Under the pieces are notes generated by a model. That model worked only from the letters and a program-made list of their open reading frames with translations. It did no database searches and was not told where the DNA came from. From a virus, in the IMG/VR virus record IMGVR_UViG_3300050821_016262, positions 1 to 28,789 of that record: DNA of 28,789 bases; one strand, written 5' to 3'. Below, piece after piece: positions 15,975 through 23,168 of the stretch. The translations under genes and the position numbers were made by a program. Numbering within the stretch: position 1 is the stretch's first letter; every line of letters begins with the position of its first letter.

Positions 15975-16007
15975 TAAAAGAGGCGACCAGCCCCTGGACC
16001 GGTCGCC
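15975..16007 (-). terminator. Rho-independent-type terminator inside the structural block
   Basis: On the minus strand a perfect 7-bp GC stem (GGCGACC with GGTCGCC) is followed by TCTTTT. The loop is 12 nt and GC-rich. It lies between the two basic microprotein genes, so it would separate transcription of the terminase-portal genes from the scaffold-capsid genes, or attenuate it. Confidence 0.7.
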
Positions 16008-16025
16008 CTGCTCAACCAGCCCTGA

Positions 16026-16091
16026 CTACTTCTTGTGCGAACGCCGACGACCCTTGCGACCACGGTTGCGGACTTCAAACTGATTTAACAT
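16026..16091 (-). CDS. 21-aa arginine/lysine-rich microprotein
   Basis: A micro-ORF with a perfect AAGGAGG six nt before its ATG, among the best ribosome sites in the window. The product starts MLNQFEVRNRGRKGRR and ends SHKK, about half basic residues in its C-terminal two thirds. The strong start site argues that it is made. The terminator follows it immediately. No family recognised; a nucleic-acid-binding peptide or leader peptide is possible. Confidence 0.6.
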   Translation of the reverse strand: MLNQFEVRNRGRKGRRRSHKK

Positions 16092-16155
16092 GAGGCCTCC
16101 TTTCTGCGTCACTTGTCAGTGGCGCTCAATCACTTTCGTGAGAGCTTACTACCCA

Positions 16156-16401
16156 TCACCGAGTTGACGCAGGCGGCACACCGGCCTTCGAAGGTCCATA
16201 TTGCTGAAGCAGATTCTGAGCTGAGTGATAGAGTAATTCCTCGTACTGGGGAGTTCCATCACCAGTCTCTTGAATCTTGGACTTGTGGAGATCAAACATG
16301 GTCGCCACTTGTCCATTGATGGCTAGCTGAATGCCTAACCGCCAATCTTCCCAATCGGTGCCTTGCCTCAGGATTTCTACGGTGTTGCCACGAACGACCA
16401 T
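16156..16401 (-). CDS. Small unknown protein after the portal
   Basis: An 81-aa protein from the ATG at 16401 (a GTG at 16413 would add four residues; neither has a good Shine-Dalgarno). It starts MVVRGNTVEILRQGTDWEDW and is mixed alpha/beta and polar, with a helical middle (YEELLYHSAQNLLQQYG) and a Pro/Ala tail. No motif recognised. Same strand and module as the portal, so it is probably a minor structural or assembly factor. Confidence 0.6.
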   Translation of the reverse strand: MVVRGNTVEILRQGTDWEDWRLGIQLAINGQVATMFDLHKSKIQETGDGTPQYEELLYHSAQNLLQQYGPSKAGVPPASTR

Positions 16402-16461
16402 CTCAGGAACCACAATAGCAGGGGGAGGGAAATGTCAAGATGGTTGATTTCGTGGTTTCGC

Positions 16462-16674
16462 TTACTCCGGCAGGCGAATCCACCAGCGCCCGTTGGGTTC
16501 TTGGTAGGCTGCTACTCCGAATACGATGATCTCTCCACTCTGGCACATCTGCTGAGTACGACGAATAGAACGGCGATAGAGAATGGAGAATTCCTTTAAG
16601 GTAACCCAGTGAGATTCTGGGGCAAGTACCCAAGGAGGAGTAGTAGATTCCAGTCGCTCAAGAATGGTATTCAT
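16462..16674 (-). CDS. Excisionase-like winged-helix DNA-binding protein
   Basis: A 70-aa protein. Residues 23-68 (WVTLKEFSILYRRSIRRTQQ, then GEIIVFG...NGRWWIRLPE) match the pattern of MerR/excisionase-type helix-turn-helix with a wing: a first helix beginning TLKEF, a recognition helix of the RRT type, and a strand pair ending in a basic/aromatic strand. The ATG overlaps the portal stop by 1 nt (TAATG). Small proteins of this fold act in excision or transcription control; its place in the late operon, away from any integrase, is odd. The DNA target is unknown. Confidence 0.75.
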   Translation of the reverse strand: MNTILERLESTTPPWVLAPESHWVTLKEFSILYRRSIRRTQQMCQSGEIIVFGVAAYQEPNGRWWIRLPE

Positions 16675-18389
16675 TACCTCACTGTCCTCCCTTTCTTGAT
16701 AGTAGATAGCAAGCGCATAGCCTGCTCCTGATCAGCCTTCTCGGCAATTTCTTTGGCCCCCGGCCAGCCTAACGTGGTGAGCAAGGTTTCTGTGTCCACC
16801 TTACCTGCCTGATTGAGTGCCAACGCAGTCTTTCTGAGATTCTTGGCTGACATGACTTCAAGGCTTCCCGGGTCAACCATAATGTTCCAGGAAGAGTAGT
16901 CCTGGATGGGAGACCACTCGGTCATTGAGAACTCGCCCTCTTCCATGGTGGGAAACTTCAGGCCACGACGCTCGCCAAAAAATTTGGCCAGCAGGTAGAA
17001 CACTAACTCTGCTGTTTTCTGAGTAGAGCGTGCAGACATTCGCGCACGAAGCTTCGTAAGCTTTGAAGACTCTTCAATAGCCGATTCGTAGAGCTCGACT
17101 GAGAGATTTCCGGCTCCGGGTTGTCCACCTCGGGCCCCAGAATAGCCCTGTAGTTCTGCTTGGGTAGAGAGCGCATATTTGATGTACTCCAGGTAAGAGG
17201 CTGGGAAAGCATTGGGGGTAATGAACTTGGGCTCCCCGTGGTTCATGTTGACAACTTGGATCTCTCCCGGCAAGCCGCCGAACTTGTCGGCATCTAATCC
17301 TGATCCATCGGGTAGAAGCCAGATCCCGTTATTACACCGATAGGCATTCTCAAACGCTTGGGTAAGAGAACGTTCAGCAAACTCCTGCAGAGTACGAGTG
17401 TAACGAATTGGAGGAGGTGCCCAAAATCCCTCCAGTTTAGGAAGACCCCAGTACGGTATAAATGGGAATTTACGATGGGGAGTCGGATTGTCGCCATCGT
17501 AGAGGACGTAGCCGTCACCATCAATAGTAAGACGGCCATTGGGGAACCTCAGTTTGAACTTGGGGGCTGACAAGAATTTATCAGTAGACTTCGAACCAGC
17601 TGCCTCTTTCACCTTTTCAGGCGTAGGATCAAGCGTGTAGCAGAAACGCACGTTGACCAGGCCCGATGAGGGCACGCCCTTGCCTGCTGGTGAGCCTCCC
17701 ATGCTGGTCATGGGACCAAAGGGCATGGACATGGAGGGAACTGTGCCGCCTACCGGGTTACGAGCAGATGGCCGAGGTGGTACCCGGAAGCCCGTGTCGG
17801 GCCAACGACGTCTGACTGCATCGAGTGTCATGGGCCGGGTATAGACCACGTATTCCCAGCTGTCGTCGAGGGCTGTGGGATCAGGATCGAAGTCATCCGG
17901 GTCAATCGCGTCCAGCCATACTGAACCCCTGCCGTTGTAGGCAAACGGGTCTATGCCTGCAGCAAGAATTCCCGTACCCCCAAAGTTAGCCCACAGTTGA
18001 GCCATCATGATGGAGAGGGAATACCATTCCTGCTTCCAGATGCCGCGATAGATGCGCTCCCGCTCGCTGTCACGCTTGCCATCTTCTCCGGTGAGGTAGA
18101 TAACGGGAGTGTTCTCAGAGAGCTCAGCAGTTTCTGACAGCATGAACATCTGCAGCTGGGGCACGTCGACGTGGGGACGGAAGATGAGTGGACCGGTGCC
18201 CTGGGCTGCGTCCAGCGAGTAGAAATCCTTGACGTTGCGGAACCAATCGGGTCCCAGAAGATCCCGCTTGGCATCTTTAGCAATGCGTTGCAGCAGGTCA
18301 ATTTGCTGAATAATAGTGGGGCGTTCGTCAGAGCCAGATTGGTTGGCCTTCATTGACCAACTGGGACCAGTCATGACGGCAGTACTCAT
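16674..18389 (-). CDS. Portal protein
   Basis: A 571-aa protein of normal portal length. The N-terminal region holds ERIYRGIWKQEWYSLSIMMA and YNGRGSVWLDAIDPDDFDPD, the wing strands typical of portals. The middle has IPYWGLPKLEGFWAPPPIRY, where portals commonly carry a Tyr/Pro-rich segment. Helical LYESAIEESSKLTKLRARMS and the following MSARSTQKTAELVFYLLAKFF fit the stem/tunnel helix region, and the C-terminal part contains LEVMSAKNLRKTALALNQAG. The ATG overlaps the upstream stop as ATGA. It is the dodecameric ring through which DNA enters, working with TerL encoded upstream. The assignment rests on length, gene order and these segments. Confidence 0.85.
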   Translation of the reverse strand: MSTAVMTGPSWSMKANQSGSDERPTIIQQIDLLQRIAKDAKRDLLGPDWFRNVKDFYSLDAAQGTGPLIFRPHVDVPQLQMFMLSETAELSENTPVIYLTGEDGKRDSERERIYRGIWKQEWYSLSIMMAQLWANFGGTGILAAGIDPFAYNGRGSVWLDAIDPDDFDPDPTALDDSWEYVVYTRPMTLDAVRRRWPDTGFRVPPRPSARNPVGGTVPSMSMPFGPMTSMGGSPAGKGVPSSGLVNVRFCYTLDPTPEKVKEAAGSKSTDKFLSAPKFKLRFPNGRLTIDGDGYVLYDGDNPTPHRKFPFIPYWGLPKLEGFWAPPPIRYTRTLQEFAERSLTQAFENAYRCNNGIWLLPDGSGLDADKFGGLPGEIQVVNMNHGEPKFITPNAFPASYLEYIKYALSTQAELQGYSGARGGQPGAGNLSVELYESAIEESSKLTKLRARMSARSTQKTAELVFYLLAKFFGERRGLKFPTMEEGEFSMTEWSPIQDYSSWNIMVDPGSLEVMSAKNLRKTALALNQAGKVDTETLLTTLGWPGAKEIAEKADQEQAMRLLSTIKKGRTVR

Positions 18390-18832
18390 TGCAGTTTAGC
18401 TCCCTGGCCCGATAACCACTCTTCCAAGTATTCCTGCGGAGACTGACCAGCATCACCTTGCTGGCCCTTGAGCATCTCTTCAATATTGGCTTCTGCAGAG
18501 ATCAGATCCTTGAGGGAGACTGCGATGGGACACAGTATACCTGCGTTTTCTGCCAAGGCTTGCTGCAACCACATCCAGGCAGCCACTTTTTCCTTCTTAC
18601 GCTTGCTGGCGAATTCCGTGAAGATCTGGGAGAGGGCTTGCTGAGGAGTTATTGTCGTTCGTCCGGAGGGGGCATGTTGCCCACCACTGCCGCTCCCTGC
18701 TCCCGCCACTGGCGTAACTGATCGTCCCGCATGCGCTTCTCCATGGCTGCCAGTATCTGGTCTTCCGTCATGACCCGGTGCTTCGAGGGCTCGGAGGATT
18801 GAGTCGGCTGTTGTGGGTTTGGTTGCGTCCAT
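18386..18832 (-). CDS. Small protein between terminase and portal (start uncertain)
   Basis: The clear part is the C-terminal 90 residues: helical, starting near TTITPQQALSQIFTEFASKR and ending YLEEWLSGQGAKLQ. The ATG at 18832 has AGGGGA upstream but lies 184 nt inside the preceding gene, and the first 58 residues are Gly/Ala/Pro-rich, as an out-of-frame shadow would be. A later GTG (about residue 44) or a non-standard start near the upstream stop is possible. No family recognised; its position suggests a packaging or head accessory protein. Confidence 0.6.
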   Translation of the reverse strand: MDATKPTTADSILRALEAPGHDGRPDTGSHGEAHAGRSVTPVAGAGSGSGGQHAPSGRTTITPQQALSQIFTEFASKRKKEKVAAWMWLQQALAENAGILCPIAVSLKDLISAEANIEEMLKGQQGDAGQSPQEYLEEWLSGQGAKLQ

Positions 18833-19068
18833 CCCGATCCCCTGACTTCAGCTACTACCAGTGATGGTGAACCCGAGCGTAGCACTACCTGTTGGGCTGG
18901 CAGATCCCAATCAATGAGCACTTTACCACCGGAATCTAATTTCTCCAAGGATTGCGCAGAAATCCGAAGTTCACCGCCTGCTTGGTCAATGAGGCCCAGT
19001 ATTAAAAGGGTCAGATAGCTTTCCCGGGAGAGGGCTCCCTGGGTTCTGGGAAATGCGTTCATTATCAC
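18649..19068 (-). CDS. Unknown protein following TerL
   Basis: A 139-aa protein from a GTG overlapping the TerL stop (GTGA), with GAGG at good spacing; an ATG two codons later is the alternative. Residues 10-85 are mixed alpha/beta (ESYLTLLILGLIDQAGGELR, KVLIDWDLPAQQVVLRSG). A Pro/Gln linker follows, then a C-terminal charged helix (TEDQILAAMEKRMRDDQLRQ). No family recognised. Coupling to TerL suggests a packaging or head role. Confidence 0.7.
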   Translation of the reverse strand: MIMNAFPRTQGALSRESYLTLLILGLIDQAGGELRISAQSLEKLDSGGKVLIDWDLPAQQVVLRSGSPSLVVAEVRGSGWTQPNPQQPTQSSEPSKHRVMTEDQILAAMEKRMRDDQLRQWREQGAAVVGNMPPPDERQ

Positions 19069-20870
19069 AGCCAGCCTCGTTTCTTGGCTTCTTCATCGTG
19101 GTCGTAGCGGTCCCGGTCGCGCAGCAACTGCTTATAGACCGCTGCTGTCACTGAGCCCAAATGTTCGAAGGTAGATTGCGGGTGGAGTTTCGATAAGGCC
19201 CGGGAATCGTGTTCGGCATCAGTGGATAGCTTGCTGGTGGCACCCTCTAATCTGCGGGGGTGCCATTCGGATCTGGCGACATTGGCCAGCATGGTGGCCA
19301 TGAGAATATCGTCGTGGCCAAAGGCAATCTCCCAGCGTTCCCAGCTATCCTTGCGAGTGGCCACATCCATCTGGCGAACAACTTCTTCATCGCGAATGGT
19401 GACCATGCGATGGAGAATGGATTCCCGATAGGTGATCAGGAGTCGTTCTCTTGATCTATAGGTAGTTTCCCATCCGTAGGTACCGCCTCGCTTGCCAGCG
19501 GTGAATCCGGGCGCAACCTTATCATCGCGTGTGCCCCGCCAGCGGTAGAGGTTGGGATAATGGAAATAGTCACGGAGACGCATCTGGCACCAGAGCCCGA
19601 GGTTACCGGTAAGCTCAATACAGAGCATCCCCTTATTGTAGTAATGTCCAATGTAGTGGCAGAGTCGGGCCAGATACTCTGGATCAACTCGCTGAGCATA
19701 GCGCAAAACCTGATGGCCTGACTCTCCGTCAACTCCCACGATGGCCGCAAAGTCGCCTTCATCTTTTCCTCGGGCAGCGTCCACGCCGAAATAGTAGCGG
19801 TGATCCTTGATGGGTGGCTCCCACTGAAAGACCGGGGAGACATCGTTGGGTTTGCAGTAGATATGGGAGCTGGTAGAGCTGGCTTCGCCTGCAATCTCCA
19901 CACGCTTATAGGGCTGAATGGTATTGCGGGCAATGGCCATCTCTTCCCGGGTAAAAGCGGGCTCGCCAGTGGAGATAAAGGCCACATCCGGGGTGACCGG
20001 GAATTCCTGGTCGAAGATTTCTACATAGCCCCGGCAGGCCGGGGAATCAATAGTCATCCTCCGCCATGCGATTTGCTGGGGAGTGGCCTTGATTAGCTTG
20101 CCGTCGATATTGATACCTTCAATCATGAGCAGACGTTCATCGTCATCCTTGGGGGCGTCAGGTACTGGATGATCAAAATCAACGCAAGTGGGATCAATCA
20201 GCCATGACAGGAAGATGGGGGTGAATTCCGTGTCGCCACGCACAGAAGCCATCCAGAAGTCGAAAAATACCTGCCCTATTCCGGTTCTTCCATTGGCAGT
20301 CGTTTCTACAATCACCATAGTGTCAGGAGCACGAGGAACCGTTGGCAGTAATGCAGCAAAGGTACCTTGTCCTGGATAAAATGCAGCTTCTGAACAATGA
20401 AGATCAGTAAGCGACATGCCGCGTCCACCTTCTACATTTCCAGCTGTAGCAATAGTTAGATAAGAATCTCCATCGGCATGAGGAAAGGTAATTTTATGTT
20501 GGGTCTGAGCTGGTAAGTTCAAAACAGAACGCAGTGATTTCTTCTTAGGAAGATATTCATTAATAAGCGTCTTGGGATTCTTGAACAACTCCTTCGAGGA
20601 ACGAAAGTCGTGAGTAACTATTAACGAGTTAGTTCCTGATCGTCCTAGTGCATGAGCGCACATCATGTTATCAGTATAAGTAGAGATTCCCTGACGCCTT
20701 GCCTTAAGAACCACTACGCGCATTGGGCGATTCTTTTCATGCTGAGCCTTAAGAGCATTGTGAACTTTGCGCTGAGAAGGATTCAATACAAATGGAATAA
20801 TAGTCTGGGTAAGCTTATCTCTGATAGGAAGCTCAGCGAGAAGCTTTTCTGCGCGGTCGAGAGAAAACAT
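19065..20870 (-). CDS. terL: Terminase large subunit (packaging ATPase-nuclease)
   Basis: A 601-aa protein of typical length. It translocates DNA into the procapsid by ATP hydrolysis and cuts concatemers. Motifs by residue from the ATG at 20870: a Walker A-type loop in LKARRQGIST (55-64); Walker B region LTDLHCSEA (154-162); coupling motif ETTANG (189-194); and an RNase-H-like nuclease with D364 in FGVDAARGK, E419 in LCIELTG and HDD at 519-521. Starts at 20879 (ATG) and 20900 (GTG) are also in frame. 20870 is preferred because GGA sits at better spacing, though the site is weak. The upstream HNH gene overlaps its start by 38 nt. The following gene overlaps its stop (GTGA). Confidence 0.92.
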   Translation of the reverse strand: MFSLDRAEKLLAELPIRDKLTQTIIPFVLNPSQRKVHNALKAQHEKNRPMRVVVLKARRQGISTYTDNMMCAHALGRSGTNSLIVTHDFRSSKELFKNPKTLINEYLPKKKSLRSVLNLPAQTQHKITFPHADGDSYLTIATAGNVEGGRGMSLTDLHCSEAAFYPGQGTFAALLPTVPRAPDTMVIVETTANGRTGIGQVFFDFWMASVRGDTEFTPIFLSWLIDPTCVDFDHPVPDAPKDDDERLLMIEGINIDGKLIKATPQQIAWRRMTIDSPACRGYVEIFDQEFPVTPDVAFISTGEPAFTREEMAIARNTIQPYKRVEIAGEASSTSSHIYCKPNDVSPVFQWEPPIKDHRYYFGVDAARGKDEGDFAAIVGVDGESGHQVLRYAQRVDPEYLARLCHYIGHYYNKGMLCIELTGNLGLWCQMRLRDYFHYPNLYRWRGTRDDKVAPGFTAGKRGGTYGWETTYRSRERLLITYRESILHRMVTIRDEEVVRQMDVATRKDSWERWEIAFGHDDILMATMLANVARSEWHPRRLEGATSKLSTDAEHDSRALSKLHPQSTFEHLGSVTAAVYKQLLRDRDRYDHDEEAKKRGWL

Positions 20871-21213
20871 AGGTTCCATCCCGGAGATAATCTGTAGCAC
20901 ACTTCTTGTGGTACATAGTATTATTGCTGATATTGGGTCTCATATTTTCAGGGTCATCGTACTTCTTGCAGTAAACACACTTCCGCCAATTCGGATTGCC
21001 ACAAGCCTTCTTAGCAGCCATCCGTTGATGAATCAGTAGGTGATATGCCTGGTTAGGAAATATAGCCAGATTACTATTCTCATTGCTCTTTCCAACCCAA
21101 TGATGGACAACAGCACCAGGAGGAAGCTTATGGCCTAAAGCTTTTTCAGCGATAATAATATGTTCTTTTTTATCTCCCACTCTGCGGTATCCTCGATCAT
21201 CAATGTATGTCAT
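20833..21213 (-). CDS. HNH endonuclease next to terminase
   Basis: A 126-aa protein. Residues 30-65 hold the HNH core: LPPGAVVHHWVGKSNENSNL (HH 37-38, Asn 46/48), then FPNQAYHLLIHQRM (H58, H62). A Cys cluster follows (C71, C79, C82, C105) that likely binds zinc. Phage HNH proteins beside terminase can take part in packaging cleavage, while others are homing enzymes; this one has the AYHxLLHxR form common in homing-type phage HNH proteins. It overlaps the upstream gene as ATGA and the TerL start by 38 nt, so it is built into the operon rather than loosely inserted. Confidence 0.85.
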   Translation of the reverse strand: MTYIDDRGYRRVGDKKEHIIIAEKALGHKLPPGAVVHHWVGKSNENSNLAIFPNQAYHLLIHQRMAAKKACGNPNWRKCVYCKKYDDPENMRPNISNNTMYHKKCATDYLRDGTYVFSRPRRKASR

Positions 21214-21797
21214 GCTTGATTCGCCTGTTTTTGTCTAGGAGTCTGGCGGGCATGGCTGGGCATGTTACGGGCCAGCAGGCAATTCTGGCTGCAGTAGTAA
21301 GAGTTCTGCGGCATGTGATGCTCGTCGCGTTCTGTCAGTATCTGAAAGCCTCCGGACTTGGAGATATCAATCATACGGCCACAGGTCTTGCAGAGAGCCC
21401 GGTGAGTACCGGCCTCCAGCTGCTCTTGGCGCTGGCGGCGGGCCAGGGCCACAGCGGTGGAAGCTGCTGATAAAGCGTTCAGTAGTAGACCGCAATCCGG
21501 GTAGGTAATGGTGTCGAGTGGGATATGCTCAAGCTGAGCAATCAGATCCTGGGGAGTGAAGGAGGCTTGCTTTGCCACCTCTTCTACTGGCTTCAGCTTG
21601 CGCACACGGTGAACTGGAGCCACCACTACATCATCAGCAATAGGATTGCTGGGGTCATACGGAGCAGATGCCCCAGCAGTGTCAACCGCGCCCTCTGCAC
21701 TGGACGGCTCCGTGCGTGTCACTTTCTTGGCGGCCCGCAAGGCCCGCATCTTTTCTCCAAACGCTTTCTTCTGGTCTTCAGTCCAGCTACGCGGCAT
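21210..21797 (-). CDS. Zinc-finger protein of unknown role
   Basis: A 195-aa protein with a perfect AAGGAGG before its ATG. It begins with a charged helix (WTEDQKKAFGEKMRALRAAK), then a disordered Pro/Ala linker and a helical middle (residues about 80-125). It ends with a zinc-binding treble-clef-like motif, CKTCGRMI then YYCSQNCLLAR (four Cys). The N-terminal motif is common in small DNA-binding phage proteins. Immediately upstream of the HNH and TerL genes, it could be a small-terminase substitute or a regulator, but no terminase-small-subunit signature is seen. Confidence 0.7.
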   Translation of the reverse strand: MPRSWTEDQKKAFGEKMRALRAAKKVTRTEPSSAEGAVDTAGASAPYDPSNPIADDVVVAPVHRVRKLKPVEEVAKQASFTPQDLIAQLEHIPLDTITYPDCGLLLNALSAASTAVALARRQRQEQLEAGTHRALCKTCGRMIDISKSGGFQILTERDEHHMPQNSYYCSQNCLLARNMPSHARQTPRQKQANQA

Positions 21798-21951
21798 GGA
21801 TTTCCTCCTTGGGCTTCTCAGAAGTTAGAAAGCAAACCGTGCCACACTTGCGGCAGTAAACTTCGGTGATATCTACAAACTGATCAGTTACCGCCAAAGA
21901 AGTTTTCTGCATTTTTACCACGAAATCATGCTGATCGTCAGGACAAGCCAT
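21787..21951 (-). CDS. 54-aa zinc-ribbon microprotein
   Basis: A short gene with AAGGAGA before the ATG, which shares one base with the upstream stop (TAATG). The product starts MACPDDQHDF and carries VYCRKCGTVC at 32-41. C3 with H8 and the CxxC pair at 33/36 fit a small zinc ribbon, like those many phages encode. It ends inside the start of the 195-aa gene (11-nt overlap), so expression is coupled. The partner is unknown. Confidence 0.75.
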   Translation of the reverse strand: MACPDDQHDFVVKMQKTSLAVTDQFVDITEVYCRKCGTVCFLTSEKPKEEIHAA

Positions 21952-22205
21952 TAACGTTCTCCTTTGGGCAAGGAATACTCTGGCCGGGAGGACCAGAAGC
22001 GTTGGCGGGCGCGAATCTCTTCAATGTCGCGCTCATACTTGGCTTGAATGGATTGCTCACGGGTGGAAGGTTTCACCACTGCCCGGGTGGTGCCGCAGCC
22101 GTGGGCAAATAACCAGGCCTCATCAGTTTCGCCCAGCAGAAACATAGTCTTGTCGCGTTGTGGGCAGCTTCCCCAGTGACACTTGGGGGCTTTGAGTTGT
22201 CTCAT
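21951..22205 (-). CDS. 84-aa Cys-rich small protein
   Basis: Starts at 22205 with GGAGAG six nt upstream and an ATGA overlap with the preceding small gene; an earlier in-frame start is not supported. The product begins MRQLKAPKCHWGSCPQRDKT, with CxxxxC, then LFAHGCGTTRAV, suggesting a small zinc ribbon. A charged helix follows (KYERDIEEIRARQRFW). No named family. It neighbours two other zinc-type microproteins, so all three may act in one process such as transcription or host takeover. Confidence 0.7.
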   Translation of the reverse strand: MRQLKAPKCHWGSCPQRDKTMFLLGETDEAWLFAHGCGTTRAVVKPSTREQSIQAKYERDIEEIRARQRFWSSRPEYSLPKGER

Positions 22206-22366
22206 TGAATCTCTCCATGTATGAGCCGCCCCCGGGTAGTGCGGGGGAACTCCAGAGTGAATCCCAGTAGCGTCAGTCCCCAAAAATCCGGGGAGTAGAA
22301 AATTCCCAACATGGAGATGCCCCAGATCCCCAGCGAAGTCCTTCTCCACTGGCTAATGAGTTTCAC
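22202..22366 (-). CDS. 54-aa small membrane-type protein (GTG start)
   Basis: A GTG at 22366 is preceded by AGAGG six nt upstream and lies 14 nt inside the preceding glycosyltransferase gene. The stop overlaps the next ATG (ATGA), which supports its being real. The product starts VKLISQWRRTSLGIWGISML and has one long hydrophobic stretch (about 12-42) after a basic N-terminus. A single membrane span, or a tight hairpin, is likely. No family recognised. Confidence 0.6.
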   Translation of the reverse strand: MKLISQWRRTSLGIWGISMLGIFYSPDFWGLTLLGFTLEFPRTTRGRLIHGEIQ

Positions 22367-23168
22367 TGAGCGCCTCTTCGGTGGCAGCGTCAAGTACCTG
22401 CAATGATCCGGTATAGTCCATGTAGCCAGAGTGAACAAGTTCCACCCAAGGGGCTGCATAAAGCTTGAATCCGGTAATTCTGGCCAGCTCACTAAATCCC
22501 CAGTCTTCAGAGTGATATTGTCGGGCACCTGAACCCAGAGGATAGCGCACATCTGGGCCAATGGGGAAAAAGTCGTAGCCGGTGCGGCCCTGAAAAAGGG
22601 GCTCGTCGCCCGAATAATCGAAAGTGATGGCTTGTCCCAGCTTGCTGATCATGGTCTCAAACACCTGGCGCTGGATGCGCAGAAAGCCCGTGCCCAGGTG
22701 ACGGACTTCGATGGGATAGTCGAGTGAGAAGTCCCCGGGCTGGGACCAGTTCATCACGGGAATGAAGCCATAGTAGGGTAGCTGGTCGGGGCCTACTCCC
22801 GCCTTGGCGGCTTGGATGATGCGTCCCCAATCCAGCTGCTTGCGGGGGTAGACTCCGGCAATGATTGGCTCGGGGCGGGCGATGAGCGAGAGTGCATCTT
22901 CCGTGGAAAAGGAAATATCAGAGTCTATGAATAGCAGGTCAGTGTCTTGGGTGTCGAGAAAATGGGCCACCAGTCGGTTGCGGGCGCGAGGCACGAGTGA
23001 ATCGCAGCCCACATATTTCTGGCCCAGATGGATGCCACTTTTCAGGCAGGACAAGCTGAGATTCATGACAGACTGGAAGAAACCAAAGTGCAGCAGGTTA
23101 CCGTAGAGGGGAGCAGCTAAGAAGATACGATGCTGGCGCAGGGCTTTCCAGTCAATAGCAGGCTTCAT
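22353..23168 (-). CDS. Glycosyltransferase, GT-A type
   Basis: A 271-aa protein. It begins after a short N-terminal segment with IFLAAPLYGNLLHFGFFQSV, typical of phage GT-A enzymes of the Anp1/GT2-like kind. A DSD motif (82-84, in LLFIDSDISF) is the expected metal and nucleotide-sugar binding DxD. IIAGVYPRK (about 101-109) and RHLGTGFLRIQR (about 156-167) lie near the acceptor side, and YHSEDWGFSELA is the usual late acidic motif. It moves a sugar from a nucleotide donor to an unknown acceptor. Its ATG overlaps the upstream stop (ATGA). Candidate acceptors are virion proteins, surface glycans or modified DNA. Confidence 0.85.
   Translation of the reverse strand: MKPAIDWKALRQHRIFLAAPLYGNLLHFGFFQSVMNLSLSCLKSGIHLGQKYVGCDSLVPRARNRLVAHFLDTQDTDLLFIDSDISFSTEDALSLIARPEPIIAGVYPRKQLDWGRIIQAAKAGVGPDQLPYYGFIPVMNWSQPGDFSLDYPIEVRHLGTGFLRIQRQVFETMISKLGQAITFDYSGDEPLFQGRTGYDFFPIGPDVRYPLGSGARQYHSEDWGFSELARITGFKLYAAPWVELVHSGYMDYTGSLQVLDAATEEALSETH

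Noticed and set aside
16412-16438. Minus-strand TTGACA followed by TATTGT, promoter-like
   Set aside because: The spacing is 15 nt, shorter than normal, and -10 matches only four of six; not strong enough for a call.
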